Below are positions 26,676-35,798 of a stretch of 64,000 nt of DNA, piece by piece. Source of the DNA: Marisediminicola antarctica. Its GTDB lineage: Bacteria; Actinomycetota; Actinomycetes; Actinomycetales; Microbacteriaceae. A model generated the notes under the pieces. The model saw only the letters and a program-made list of their open reading frames with translations, did not search any database and was not told the DNA's origin. Both the position numbers and the translations under genes were made by a program. How positions within the stretch are numbered: position 1 is the stretch's first letter; each line of letters begins with the position of its first letter. The stretch is taken from positions 3,100,001 through 3,164,000 of the forward strand of contig NZ_CP017146.1 of NCBI RefSeq assembly GCF_009930795.1, in the 5' to 3' direction.

Positions 26676-27722
26676 ATGAGCAGGCTCACGATCGAGGAAC
26701 TGACGATCCCGGCATCCGTCGACGACGCGGACGCCGGTGATTTCGTGGAGATGACCCGTGTGCGCAACGAGATCGAGGCCGACACCGCTGGCAGCTTCGA
26801 CCTCGCCTGCACACCGCGGGAGTTGCTGCCCGCCTGGCAGGACACCGACGAGCCGAAGCGGCTATTCGTAGCGAGGGTCGACGACCGCATCGTTGGCCGG
26901 GCCGTGCACGAGGCGCAGACCGGTGACGAGGTCAGGTCCGCGTGGCTCGAGGTCGAGGTGGCTCCCTCGCACCGGCGACGTGGCATCGGGGCTGCGCTCT
27001 ACGACACGGTCGCCGCGATCGCCATCGGCGAGGGTCGAACGATTCTGCAGGCGTTCACCCTGCACCGGGCCGACGTGACTGGTCCGCGACTTGACTCCCC
27101 GACCGGGTACGGCTCGGTGCCACGCGAGGACGCCGGTGCCCGCTTCCTGCTTTCGCGCGGCTACCGCCTCGCGCAGGTCGAACGGATGAGCCGCCTGACG
27201 CTGCCGGCCGCCGCGGCCGGCCTCCCCCTGCCCTCGGGCTACTCGCTCGAGTCCTGGGCCGGTGCGACGCCCGAGCATCGCCTCGCTGATCTCGCCGTGC
27301 TGAACGCCGCCATGAGCACCGACCCACCCCTGGGCGAGACAGACTGGCAGCCGGAGCTGTGGGACGAGGAGAGGGTGCGCCGCAAGGACGCACTCAATGA
27401 GACGGAGGGGCGCCTCTGGCTCACGACCGCCGTCCGCCACGACAGATCCGACCGGCTAGCGGGGTTCACCAACCTCGCGGTGCCGGCCGAGCCACACCGC
27501 CCCGTGTTCCAGAACGACACGATCGTGCTGAAGTCTCATCGGGGACACCGCCTCGGGCTCGTCGTCAAACTTGCGAACCACGCGCGGTTGCAGGAGCTGG
27601 CGCCTGGGCATCCGTGCATCTACACCTGGAACGCGGAGGAGAACCGGCACATGCTCGAGGTGAACGAGAGGATCGGCTTCCTGGCGGTCGGCTACCCCGG
27701 CACGTGGCGGCTCGACCTCTGA
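26676..27722 (+). CDS. GNAT-family N-acetyltransferase with two GNAT halves
   Basis: A 348-residue protein. The N-terminal GNAT domain carries the acetyl-CoA loop in HRRRGIGAALYD (about residue 92). The C-terminal half has a second, degenerate loop in SHRGHRLGLVVK (about 290) and ends with NERIGFLAVGYPGTWRLDL. This double arrangement recalls mycothiol synthase and antibiotic acetyltransferase relatives, but the substrate is not evident. The ATG follows AGGAGGG by seven bases; a TAGGCT box at about 26637 may be its -10. Confidence 0.85.
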   Translation: MSRLTIEELTIPASVDDADAGDFVEMTRVRNEIEADTAGSFDLACTPRELLPAWQDTDEPKRLFVARVDDRIVGRAVHEAQTGDEVRSAWLEVEVAPSHRRRGIGAALYDTVAAIAIGEGRTILQAFTLHRADVTGPRLDSPTGYGSVPREDAGARFLLSRGYRLAQVERMSRLTLPAAAAGLPLPSGYSLESWAGATPEHRLADLAVLNAAMSTDPPLGETDWQPELWDEERVRRKDALNETEGRLWLTTAVRHDRSDRLAGFTNLAVPAEPHRPVFQNDTIVLKSHRGHRLGLVVKLANHARLQELAPGHPCIYTWNAEENRHMLEVNERIGFLAVGYPGTWRLDL

Positions 27723-27742
27723 GGAACCGGGGCTGTGCTGCG

Positions 27743-28693
27743 TCAGCGCACGCGCTGGCAGAAGGCGCAGAAGTGGGAGTTTCGGTTCATGAAGGCTTCG
27801 CGGGTGATCGGCCGTCCGCAGCGCGGGCAGTCGCGCCCGTGCCGGCCATAGGCGTTGAGCGAGTGGGAGAAATAGCCGGATGCGCCGTTGACGTTGACGT
27901 ACTGCGCGTCGAAGCTTGTGCCTCCCTCGGCCAGCGCCCGCCCGAGCACGAGCCGCACCTCGGCAAGTAGCAGCTTCGCCTTCGGCCGCGTCAGGCGGCT
28001 GGTCGGCTGATCGAAGTGGATGCGCGCCGCCCAGAGAGACTCGTCGGCGTAGATGTTGCCGATCCCGCTGACCAGCGACTGGTCGAGCAGGGCGCGCTTG
28101 ATCCCGGTGTTCCGGCGCGCGAGCGCGGCGAGGAATCGCGCGTCGTCGAAGGCGGGGTCCAGCGGGTCCCGGGCGATGTGCGCGACCTTGCTCGGCAGGA
28201 GCGGCGCCGGCCACGGCGGCGAGCCGTCGACCTCCGCTCCCGAGTAGCCGCCGGGCCGCGAATCCGACGTGGGAACGAGCTCGTCGATCGCCATCGAGCC
28301 GAAGATGCGCTGGTCGACGAAGTTGAGCCGCAGCGGCCCGTGCACGGGGTGGTCGAGCTCGAGGCGGATGCGGGTGAGCGGGTCGTCCGTGTCGCGATCG
28401 CGCAGGAGCACCTGCCCGGACATCCCGAGGTGGGCGACAAGAGCCTCCCCGGCAGATGCTGCGGCGGGCTCTGTCGCCTCCGGACGGGCGTCAAGGGGCA
28501 GCCAGAGGAACTTGCCGCGCCGCACCGCCCCGAGGATTGTGCGCCCGGTCATCCGCCACACGAAATCCTCGGCGGGGCCGGCGTGGCGCCGCAGGGAACG
28601 GTCGTCGAACACCGTGATGGCGCTGACCGTGGCGCCGGTGACCGCGGGTTCGAGCCCGGCGCGCACCACCTCGACCTCGGGGAGCTCGGGCAC
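27743..28693 (-). CDS. mutM: formamidopyrimidine-DNA glycosylase
   Basis: Excises 8-oxoguanine and other oxidised purines and nicks the abasic site. The catalytic N terminus PELPEVEVVRAGLEP is intact (Pro2 and Glu3 after Met removal). The helix-two-turn-helix and the C-terminal zinc finger (CPRCGRPITR, then CAFCQR) are present. At 316 residues it is slightly longer than usual because of an insertion near residues 145-170. GTG start two bases after the rnc stop, so it is cotranscribed with rnc. Confidence 0.96.
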   Translation of the reverse strand: MPELPEVEVVRAGLEPAVTGATVSAITVFDDRSLRRHAGPAEDFVWRMTGRTILGAVRRGKFLWLPLDARPEATEPAAASAGEALVAHLGMSGQVLLRDRDTDDPLTRIRLELDHPVHGPLRLNFVDQRIFGSMAIDELVPTSDSRPGGYSGAEVDGSPPWPAPLLPSKVAHIARDPLDPAFDDARFLAALARRNTGIKRALLDQSLVSGIGNIYADESLWAARIHFDQPTSRLTRPKAKLLLAEVRLVLGRALAEGGTSFDAQYVNVNGASGYFSHSLNAYGRHGRDCPRCGRPITREAFMNRNSHFCAFCQRVR

Positions 28694-28695
28694 AG

Positions 28696-29385
28696 TCAGA
28701 GGCTCGAAAGCGTGGCCCAGGCGTCGCGCGCCGCGGCCATCTCGGCGTACTTCTTGCTCGTGCCTTCGCCCGTTGCGATGGGGGCCTCGTCGCCGAGCGC
28801 CACCGCCGCGAGGAATCGCTTCGAGTGGTCGGGTCCGCTGTTGGTCACCGTATAGCGCGGGATGCCGCGCCCCAGCCGCGCGGAGAGCTCCTGCAGGCTC
28901 GTCTTGGGGTCCATCGACACCCCGAACCTGTCGGGGTCGAGCATGAGGGGCGCGATGAGGCGCATGACAAGCGCGGTCGCCTCCTCCGGTCCGGCCGAGA
29001 GGTACGTTGCGCCGATGACCGCCTCGACCGTGTCGGCGAGGATCGACGACTTGTCGCGGCCCCCGGTGAGCTCCTCGCCGCGGCCGAGACGGATGTAGCG
29101 GCCGAGCCCGATCGCGCGCGCCACCTCAGCGAGCGCGACGCTCGACACGAGGCTGGCCCGTCTCTTGGCCAGCTCGCCCTCGTCGAGGGTCGGGTTCTCG
29201 CGGTACAGCATGACGGTCACTGCCTGGCCCAGGATCGAGTCGCCGAGGAACTCGAGGCGCTCGTTGTGGCCCGCACCACCGTTTTCGTACGCAAAAGAGC
29301 GGTGTGTCAGCGCGAGCTCGAGGAGCTCGGCGTTGACATCCACCGCTAGTTGCGACGCGAGATCGCTCGCGCGATCACGTGACAC
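28696..29385 (-). CDS. rnc: ribonuclease III
   Basis: Cleaves double-stranded RNA in rRNA and mRNA maturation. With the GTG at 29385 the protein has 229 residues, the usual size. The signature NERLEFLGDS is at residues 41-50, and the C-terminal dsRBD (SLQELSARLGRGIPRYTV) is complete. That start has GGGAG five bases upstream. Longer frames reach back into rpmF and lack a Shine-Dalgarno sequence. It follows rpmF by 49 bp and is followed by mutM. Confidence 0.95.
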   Translation of the reverse strand: MSRDRASDLASQLAVDVNAELLELALTHRSFAYENGGAGHNERLEFLGDSILGQAVTVMLYRENPTLDEGELAKRRASLVSSVALAEVARAIGLGRYIRLGRGEELTGGRDKSSILADTVEAVIGATYLSAGPEEATALVMRLIAPLMLDPDRFGVSMDPKTSLQELSARLGRGIPRYTVTNSGPDHSKRFLAAVALGDEAPIATGEGTSKKYAEMAAARDAWATLSSL

Positions 29386-29434
29386 ACTCTCTCCCACAGG
29401 CTTATCCACCCCGCGAGACTCGTGTCTCGCCGGG

Positions 29435-29638
29435 TCAGACGTCGGCGACCTTGCGGCCCTTGTATTCCATGTACAGCGGCGTGCCGGTCGAGTCCTCGAC
29501 CACGCGAGCGCGGTGGGGGAGGCTGTAGACAACCTTGCCGCTCTCGATCGTCTTCACGAGGGTGGGAGGCGTGGCCTTCCACTGGGCGCGGCGCGCGCGG
29601 GTGCTGGCGCGTGACATTTTGCGCTTCGGTACGGCCAT
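29435..29638 (-). CDS. rpmF: 50S ribosomal protein L32, cysteine-free form
   Basis: A 67-residue protein with the L32 start [20 protein letters not shown]. The four zinc-binding cysteines of the C+ form are absent, so it does not need zinc. In species with two L32 paralogues the cysteine-free copy is often zinc-regulated; here it occupies the ordinary housekeeping position after yceD, with only two bases between them. Confidence 0.96.
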   Translation of the reverse strand: MAVPKRKMSRASTRARRAQWKATPPTLVKTIESGKVVYSLPHRARVVEDSTGTPLYMEYKGRKVADV

Positions 29639-29640
29639 GA

Positions 29641-30222
29641 CTATCTCTTTTCCTCTGTGGCGCCGTTATTCTCGGCACCATCAACATCTTCGGCGGATTC
29701 CCCGGTCTCACCCGCGAGTCCGGCCAAAGCCGCCCATCGAGGATCGACGGGTGCTTCGTGCTCGTGACCCGGGTTATCAAGAAGCCGCACCCCACACTGG
29801 GGGCACAGGCCGAGGCAATCTTCTTGGCAGACCGGTTGAAACGGTAGTGAAAGCACTACCGCGTCCCTGACTACTGGTTCAAGATCTATCGTGTCGTCTT
29901 GAACCTCGTACTCAAAAGCTTCGTCTTGAGAATACGCGAAAAGCTCCTGCAATTCGACCTCGAGCGGAATGCGCATCTCGATGAGGCATCTGACGCACTC
30001 TCCGACGGCCTCGCCGTCGACCTCGGCGCTCACCAGAATACCGTCGTGCAGCGACTCCATCCGCAGGTCGATGTGCAGCTGTGCCCCCGTCGGCACGCCG
30101 ATGACGGCATTGCCGAACCCCTCGGGAACGGTGATGTCGAGCTCTCGCTCCCGCATCTCCCCCGGGCGGTGCAGAAGGTCGAACACCTGGACGGCGTAGG
30201 GCGATTTCACGTTGTTTGACAC
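29641..30222 (-). CDS. yceD: DUF177 (YceD) family protein
   Basis: A 193-residue protein of the family involved in 23S rRNA and large-subunit metabolism. The Cys motifs ECVRCLIEM and [13 protein letters not shown], probably zinc-binding, are present, with an acidic C terminus. The GTG at 30222 is chosen because the family N terminus ([11 protein letters not shown]) follows at once and a TACAAT box lies seven bases upstream, implying a leaderless mRNA. No Shine-Dalgarno sequence is visible. It is in operon with rpmF. Confidence 0.92.
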   Translation of the reverse strand: MSNNVKSPYAVQVFDLLHRPGEMRERELDITVPEGFGNAVIGVPTGAQLHIDLRMESLHDGILVSAEVDGEAVGECVRCLIEMRIPLEVELQELFAYSQDEAFEYEVQDDTIDLEPVVRDAVVLSLPFQPVCQEDCLGLCPQCGVRLLDNPGHEHEAPVDPRWAALAGLAGETGESAEDVDGAENNGATEEKR

Positions 30223-30229
30223 TTGCGGA

Positions 30230-30235
30230 ATTGTA
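30230..30235 (-). promoter_or_regulatory. -10 box of a probable leaderless yceD promoter
   Basis: TACAAT on the minus strand, seven bases before the GTG at 30222. It lies within a 29-bp sequence (30227-30255) that is repeated at 30389-30417, where the corresponding hexamer is TGCGAT. Confidence 0.45.
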
Positions 30236-30697
30236 CTCGACCCGCGGGAGCGCCGTGCTGCGACGGAATCTGTGCGCGAGTCGCCCAGATCTGCCGCCTC
30301 CAACCCCACGTACGCGACATAAGCGGGCGAACCGCGGATGCTGTCGCCGCCAATTCCGACTGTCGCGACAGCGCGACCCTGGGATTTCGGAATCGCACTC
30401 GACCCGCGGGAGCGCCGGTCCGTGCGCGTCGCTCCACCCAGTGGTGCACAACTCGGGAGAAAGTGCGCTCGCCAGCATCCGGCATCCGGCATCCGGCATC
30501 CGGCATCCACAAATACGGGCACCTGACGGCGGCATCCGCACATTCACCAGAGTCACGCACACGCTTGTCACCAACTTCGGAATCTGCGCGCGACTCGCCC
30601 GGATATGTCGCCTTCAACCCCGATTACCCGGCATATTCGGGCGACTCGCGGATGCTGGCGCAGCCGGTTCCGACCGTGGCGACGGTGCCCCCGCGGG
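30236..30697. repeat. repeat-rich intergenic region upstream of yceD
   Basis: A 462-bp interval without a supported gene. Two 106-bp copies (30264-30369 and 30578-30683) align without gaps at about 80 per cent identity. The second contains an inverted repeat, CGCGACTCGCCCGGATATG against CATATTCGGGCGACTCGCG, able to form a 19-bp stem with two mismatches. A 7-bp tandem array (GGCATCC, about five copies) occupies 30475-30508, and a 29-bp promoter-containing repeat occurs at 30227-30255 and 30389-30417. Confidence 0.8.
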
Positions 30698-32020
30698 TCA
30701 GACTGCCTCGACGGCGGTGAAGGCCTCGTCGTAGATGGCGAGGGCGCGCGCGACCTCGTCGGGCGTGATGACACAGGGCGGCACCACGTGAATACGGTTG
30801 TCGGCGGCGAACGGCAGCAGGCCGCGCTTCATGAGCTCGCCCTTCAGCTCGCCGATGACCGCTGCCGAGACCGGTGCGCGGGTGGCGGGGTCCGAGACGA
30901 GGTCGAGCGCCCAGAACACGCCCATCCCCCGCACCTCGCCGATGAGCGGGTGTGCGGCGGCGAGCTCGGCGAGTCCGGGACCGAGGTGGTCCGTTCCGAT
31001 CATCCGCGCGTTGTCGATGATGCCCTCGTCGGCCATCGCGTCCATCGATGCGACGATTGACGCTGCGGCAAGCGGATGGCCGGAGTAGGTGAGCCCGCCG
31101 GGGAACACCTGGGTGTCGAACTCGTGCGCGATCGTCTCGGAGATGACGACGCCGCCGATTGGCACATAGCCGGAGTTGACGCCCTTGGCGAAGGTGATGA
31201 GGTCGGGGACGACGTCGAAGCCCTGGAAGGCGAACCACTCTCCCGTGCGGCCGAAGCCGCACATCACCTCGTCGAAGATGAGCAGGATGCCGTATTTGTC
31301 GCACAGCTCGCGCACGCCGGCGAGGTACCCGGGCGGTGGTACGAGCACGCCGGCGGTGCCGGGAACGCTCTCGAGCAGGATCGCCGCGATCGACGACGAG
31401 CCTTCGGCCTGGATGACGCGCTCGAGGTGGTGCAGCGCGCGGGCACACTCCTCCTCGGGTGTCTGCGCCCAGAACTCCGAGCGGTAGAGGAACGGCCCGA
31501 AGAAGTGCACGTGCCCGCGCGCATACTCATTGGGCACGCGGCGCCAGTCGCCGGTCGCGACGACCGCCGCGCCGGTATTGCCGTGGTACGAGCGATAAGT
31601 CGACAGCACCTTGTCGCGGCCCGTCGTGAGCCTCGCCATGCGGATCGCGTTCTCGTTCGCATCCGCCCCGCCGTTGGTAAAGAAGACGCTCCCGAAGCTC
31701 GATCCCGCCCGCGCGAGGATGCGCTGGGCAGCCTCGCCGCGGGCAAGGTTCGCGTGCGGAGGCGCGACCATCGTGATGATGTCGGCCTGGTCTTTGATGG
31801 CCTGGATGACCTTCGGATGCTGGTGTCCGATGTTCATGTTGACGAGCTGGCTCGAGAAGTCGAGGTACTCCTTGCCGTCGTAGTCCCACAGCGTCGAGCC
31901 GAGCGCCCCGGCGATCACGAAGGGCTTGAGCGCCGCCTGCGCCGACCAGGAGTGGAACACGTGGGCACGGTCCAGGTCGTATGCGAGCGTGCCGTCTGCC
32001 GGGTCGATCGTCGTGCTCAT
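30698..32020 (-). CDS. class III aminotransferase (beta-alanine/omega-amino acid type)
   Basis: A PLP enzyme of 440 residues. The lysine that binds PLP is K279 (in TFAKGVNSGY), and the ring aspartate is D250 (in LIFDEVMCGFGRTGEW). In this cluster the likely substrate is beta-alanine or beta-aminoisobutyrate, the end products of dihydropyrimidine hydrolysis, with pyruvate or 2-oxoglutarate as acceptor. Other omega-amino acids cannot be excluded. An AAGGAAC element precedes the ATG. Last gene of the minus-strand cluster, 75 bp after the binding-protein gene. Confidence 0.85.
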   Translation of the reverse strand: MSTTIDPADGTLAYDLDRAHVFHSWSAQAALKPFVIAGALGSTLWDYDGKEYLDFSSQLVNMNIGHQHPKVIQAIKDQADIITMVAPPHANLARGEAAQRILARAGSSFGSVFFTNGGADANENAIRMARLTTGRDKVLSTYRSYHGNTGAAVVATGDWRRVPNEYARGHVHFFGPFLYRSEFWAQTPEEECARALHHLERVIQAEGSSSIAAILLESVPGTAGVLVPPPGYLAGVRELCDKYGILLIFDEVMCGFGRTGEWFAFQGFDVVPDLITFAKGVNSGYVPIGGVVISETIAHEFDTQVFPGGLTYSGHPLAAASIVASMDAMADEGIIDNARMIGTDHLGPGLAELAAAHPLIGEVRGMGVFWALDLVSDPATRAPVSAAVIGELKGELMKRGLLPFAADNRIHVVPPCVITPDEVARALAIYDEAFTAVEAV

Positions 32021-32095
32021 GGTCGTTCCTTCGGTGAGATCCAGGGGTGAGCGGGGCCCCGAGGAAGGGGCCTCCGCTCACCCTAATTGGTGGAG

Positions 32096-33250
32096 CTACT
32101 TGCCGCCTTCATTGAGGGTGACCTCGATCGGTTCGAAGCTCTCGCCCGTCACGTCGATGCCCTCCTCTGTGAGCTCTGCGAGCGCGAGCTCGATGTACTC
32201 ATTCGTGTAGGCGTTCTCCGGCGGGTCGGTCGTGATGACCGTGGAGCCCTCGAGGTTCTTCGCGGTCTTGGCGACCGAGACGGTCTGCTCCCAGGCATCC
32301 TCGTTGATCACGCCGATGCCGTCGGGCGAGGGCCAGACGAGCTTGTTGACCTCGTTGGTCTGCCACAGCTGGTGGCTCGAGCCGAGCTGCGAGCCGGCGC
32401 CGACGACGATCTCGGCGGTCTCCTCCGGGAAGTCGCGCGCGTAGACGAAGCCCTTGATGACGGCCTTGAGGAAGGCGACCGCGGTCTCCTGGTACTCCTC
32501 GTCGGATTCGAGGCGTTCGGCGTTGGCCCAGATCGCATCCTGCAGCATCGCGGTGCCCTCGTCGTTCCAGTCGATGACGGTGAAGTCCTCCGGCTGGTAG
32601 AGCTCGCCCGTGTCTGGGTTGATCGTCTCGAGAACCTGCGCGTACTCGTTGTAGGTCATCGCTTGGGCTGCGTCGATGTCGCCGGCGAGCAACGCGGCCA
32701 TGTCGAACTGCTGCTGCACGAGCGTGACGTCGGTCGTCGGGTCGAGGCCGGCCTCGGTGATGCCGGCGAACAGCTCGAACTCGTTGCCGAAGCCCCAGTT
32801 GCCGACGTTCTTGCCCTCGAGGTCGGCGGCGGTGTCGATGCCGGCATCCGCGAAGGAGACCTGCAGGGTACCGGAGCGCTGGAAGATCTGGCCGATGTCG
32901 GTGATGCCGGCACCCTGCTCGATCGAGGCGAGCGCCTTGGGCACCCAGGCGATCGCGAAGTCGGCCTGCTGGTCGGCGAGCACGGTCTGCGGAACGATGT
33001 CGACGCCGCCCTCGACGATCTCGACGTCGAGGCCCTCATCTTCGAAGTAGCCCTGGTCGAGGGCCGCGTAATAGCCGGAGAACTGCGCCTGCGCGAACCA
33101 CTGCAGCTGCAGGGTCACGGGAGTGAGCCCGCCGTCGCCGCCGCCCGCCTCCGGCGTCTCGTCCGTGGTGGCGCTGCATCCGCTGAGAAATAGTGCCGAG
33201 GTGGCGACCATCGCGGCCGCTCCCATCCACACGCGCGTGCTGTGCTTCAT
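32096..33250 (-). CDS. NMT1/THI5-type ABC substrate-binding lipoprotein
   Basis: A 384-residue extracellular binding protein with a lipoprotein signal peptide (cleavage before Cys in LFLSGCSA, about residue 25) and an acidic mature N terminus. The core LQWFAQAQFSGYYAALDQGY is typical of the NMT1/THI5 family, which binds pyrimidines, sulfonates or nitrate-like ligands. The neighbours point to a pyrimidine, hydantoin or ureido ligand. AAGGAGA lies six bases before the ATG. Confidence 0.87.
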   Translation of the reverse strand: MKHSTRVWMGAAAMVATSALFLSGCSATTDETPEAGGGDGGLTPVTLQLQWFAQAQFSGYYAALDQGYFEDEGLDVEIVEGGVDIVPQTVLADQQADFAIAWVPKALASIEQGAGITDIGQIFQRSGTLQVSFADAGIDTAADLEGKNVGNWGFGNEFELFAGITEAGLDPTTDVTLVQQQFDMAALLAGDIDAAQAMTYNEYAQVLETINPDTGELYQPEDFTVIDWNDEGTAMLQDAIWANAERLESDEEYQETAVAFLKAVIKGFVYARDFPEETAEIVVGAGSQLGSSHQLWQTNEVNKLVWPSPDGIGVINEDAWEQTVSVAKTAKNLEGSTVITTDPPENAYTNEYIELALAELTEEGIDVTGESFEPIEVTLNEGGK

Positions 33251-33336
33251 GTTCTTCTCCTTCGTGCTGGTCGGATTTGCTGGTGACTGCTTCTTTCAGG
33301 CCACCCCGGCACCGTCGACAGGGGGACGTCGGGGGT

Positions 33337-34095
33337 TCACGCGGCGCGGCGCGAGACGGCTTTCTCGATCGCGAGAGTCGCGGCATAGAACACGACGCCG
33401 AGAATAATGGCGCCGAACACGTACGCCCAGGCTCGCGGGTAAGCACTGTTGGCCGCCGCCGAGGTGATGCGGGAGCCGAGTCCGTTCTGCAGCCCGCCGA
33501 AGTACTCCGCGACGATCGCCGAGATCACGGCGAGCGACGACGCGATGTTGAGTCCGGTGAATACGTAGGGCAGTGCGCCGGGGATCGTGACGGTGCGGCT
33601 GATCTGCCAGTTGGATGCCGCGTAGGCGCGCATGAGGTCGCGGTGCACCGGCAGCACCTGGCGGAGCCCGCGCAGGGTATTGATGAACACGGGGACGAAG
33701 ACGACGATCGCGACGATGACCCGGCGCGGCGTTTCACTCGTCGCCCCGTACATCGTGGTGAGCACGGGGGCGAGGGCCACGATCGGCACGACGGCGATCG
33801 CAGCGACGACGGGCGTCAGCAGCTCGTCGATGAAGCTGAGGCGGGAGGCGAGCAGGGCCATGCTGATGGCCAGCAGCGCCCCCGCGATCAGTCCGATGAG
33901 CGCGTTGGCGCCGGTTGCGAGGAACGACGTCCAGAGCACCGGCAGCACGAGACCCAGCTGCGTGAGGATCGCCGTCGGAGCGGGCAGGAGGTAGGGCTGG
34001 ATGTCGCCCAGAATGACAAGCAGCTCCCAGGCGACAAGGGCGACCAGCCCGAGTGCCACGGGCGGCAGCACGAAACGCAGGGTCGCGGATCTCAT
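33337..34095 (-). CDS. ABC transporter permease (second copy in the importer)
   Basis: A 252-residue inner-membrane protein with about six helices. The permease-ATPase coupling loop is seen at MRAYAASNWQISRTVTIPGALPYVF-like positions (about residues 150-175, key residues EAA-like A-Y-A, then IPGALP). Its start overlaps the ATPase stop by four bases. It works with the permease at 34910 as a heterodimer of the SsuC/TauC/ThiX type. Confidence 0.88.
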   Translation of the reverse strand: MRSATLRFVLPPVALGLVALVAWELLVILGDIQPYLLPAPTAILTQLGLVLPVLWTSFLATGANALIGLIAGALLAISMALLASRLSFIDELLTPVVAAIAVVPIVALAPVLTTMYGATSETPRRVIVAIVVFVPVFINTLRGLRQVLPVHRDLMRAYAASNWQISRTVTIPGALPYVFTGLNIASSLAVISAIVAEYFGGLQNGLGSRITSAAANSAYPRAWAYVFGAIILGVVFYAATLAIEKAVSRRAA

Positions 34096-34913
34096 CGCAG
34101 GTCCACTCCCCGCACAGCGTTATCCGGCCGCGTCTCGGTCGGTGCCCCGTGCAGCGCCTCGCGCACCCGCGTGACGCCCTCGAAGAAGCTGTCCTCCTCG
34201 CGCAGCGTCTCGCCGCGCTTCTCGCCGAGGGCGACGTCGACGATCTCGCGGATGCGGCCCGGCCGCGGCGACATGACCACTACACGGTCGGAGAGGAACA
34301 CCGCCTCGGGGATCGAGTGGGTGACGAACACGACGGCGGCGCCCGTCTCGGCGCAAATGCGCACGAGCTCGGTCTGCATGCGCTCGCGCGTCATCTCATC
34401 GAGCGCGCCGAACGGCTCGTCCATGAGCAGCAGCTCGGGGCTCTCCGCGAGCGACCGCGCGATCGCGACTCGCTGCTGCATGCCTCCGGAAAGCTGGTCG
34501 GGGAAGTTGGCGGCGAAGTCGGACAGCCCGACAAGAGCCATCAGCTCCGCGACGCGCGCGCGCCGCGTCGCCGCAGGCACCCGGTGCAGCTGCAGCGGCA
34601 GTTCGATGTTCGCCTCGACGGTGCGCCACGGCAGGAGCCCCGCGCTCTGGAACGCGATGCCGTAGTCCTGGTCGAGCCGGGCCTGGTGGGCGGGCTTGCC
34701 GAAAACGGTTACGGCTCCGGACGTCGGCTGGTCGAGGTCGGCGATGAGGCGCAGGAGCGTCGACTTGCCGCATCCGGACGGCCCGATCAGCGAGACGAAC
34801 TCGCCCGCCTTCACCGTGAGGCTCACCTCGTCGAGCGCGGTGACCCCGTCGCCCTTCTTGACGGGGAAGGTCTTCGTGACGTCGCTCACCTGAACGGCGA
34901 TGGCGTGGCTCAT
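34092..34913 (-). CDS. ABC transporter ATP-binding protein
   Basis: A 273-residue ATPase of the nitrate/sulfonate/taurine type. Walker A GPSGCGKST (about 47-55), signature LSGGMQQRVAIARSL and Walker B LLLMDEPFGALDE are intact, and the H-loop is in VTHSIPEAV. The ATG at 34913 overlaps the upstream permease stop as ATGA, and its own stop overlaps the next permease start. A longer in-frame extension upstream is not supported. Confidence 0.92.
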   Translation of the reverse strand: MSHAIAVQVSDVTKTFPVKKGDGVTALDEVSLTVKAGEFVSLIGPSGCGKSTLLRLIADLDQPTSGAVTVFGKPAHQARLDQDYGIAFQSAGLLPWRTVEANIELPLQLHRVPAATRRARVAELMALVGLSDFAANFPDQLSGGMQQRVAIARSLAESPELLLMDEPFGALDEMTRERMQTELVRICAETGAAVVFVTHSIPEAVFLSDRVVVMSPRPGRIREIVDVALGEKRGETLREEDSFFEGVTRVREALHGAPTETRPDNAVRGVDLR

Positions 34914-35791
34914 GCGGTCACCTCGTTTCTGCGATAGCGCTTCAGGGTCGCTCCGGCGAGCGCGACGATTGCCGCCGCGGCGAGGCCCATGATCACGGCG
35001 ACGGCGATGGGCGAGTAGGCCTTCGCCGGGTCGCTCGATCCCGACTGGGCGTATTCGATGATGAGGCGGCCGATGCCGCCCTTGGCACCCGTGGACACCT
35101 CGGCGACGACGGTGCCGATGATGGCGGATGCCGCGCCGAGGCGCAGCGCCGGCAGTAGGTACGGCACGCTCGCGGGAAGCCGCAGGTGGATCAGGGTCGC
35201 CCACCACCCGGTCGCGTAGGCGTGGAACAGCTCCACGTTGATCTCGTCGGGCGACTGGAGGCCGCGCAGCGCACCGACTGCCACGGGGAAGAACGCGAGG
35301 TAGGCCGCGATCACGGCCACCGACATCCACCGCTCCCACTCGAAGGTTCCGATCTGCACCCGGCCACCCCAGCTGACGATGAGCGGGGCGAGGGCGATGA
35401 GCGGCACCGTCTGGCTGAGCACGAGCCACGGCAGCACCGCCGACTCGGCGACGCGGAACCGCTGCATGAGCAGCGCCAGCCCGAAGCCGACGATCGAGCC
35501 GATGAGCAGGCCAACGGATGCCGTGCCGAGGCTTGAGAGGCCGGCGAGCAGCACCGAGGTCCACACGGGCGGCGACCCCTCCGACGAGTTCACGGGCTCC
35601 AGTGCGCGGGCGATCATGTCCCAGATGTGGGGCATTGCGAGGTCGGTGGTGCGCGGCAGCAGCTGCAGCCCGGCCACATCGACCCCCTCGGCGGGACCGA
35701 CGGCCTTGTAGAGCTCCCAGATCACCCCGAGCAGCACGATCGCGAGCGCGCCGAGCCCGATGCGCCTGGCCAGACCGGTCATCCCGCGCAC
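34910..35791 (-). CDS. ABC transporter permease (first copy in the importer)
   Basis: A 293-residue permease with about six helices and the coupling-loop segment ELFHAYATGWWATLIHLRLP followed by ASVPYLLPALR. It is paired with the second permease at 33337. The start is ambiguous: GTG at 35791 or ATG at 35782, neither with a strong Shine-Dalgarno sequence. It lies seven bases after the LLM stop and is probably translated by coupling. Confidence 0.88.
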   Translation of the reverse strand: MRGMTGLARRIGLGALAIVLLGVIWELYKAVGPAEGVDVAGLQLLPRTTDLAMPHIWDMIARALEPVNSSEGSPPVWTSVLLAGLSSLGTASVGLLIGSIVGFGLALLMQRFRVAESAVLPWLVLSQTVPLIALAPLIVSWGGRVQIGTFEWERWMSVAVIAAYLAFFPVAVGALRGLQSPDEINVELFHAYATGWWATLIHLRLPASVPYLLPALRLGAASAIIGTVVAEVSTGAKGGIGRLIIEYAQSGSSDPAKAYSPIAVAVIMGLAAAAIVALAGATLKRYRRNEVTA

Positions 35792-35798
35792 GGCCCCG

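Noticed and set aside
29386-29532. Longer RNase III starting inside rpmF
   Set aside because: No Shine-Dalgarno sequence and unlike family N termini; the GTG at 29385 gives the normal length.
30475-30508. CRISPR or microsatellite-coded peptide from the GGCATCC array
   Set aside because: A 7-bp unit without spacers, and no supported reading frame.
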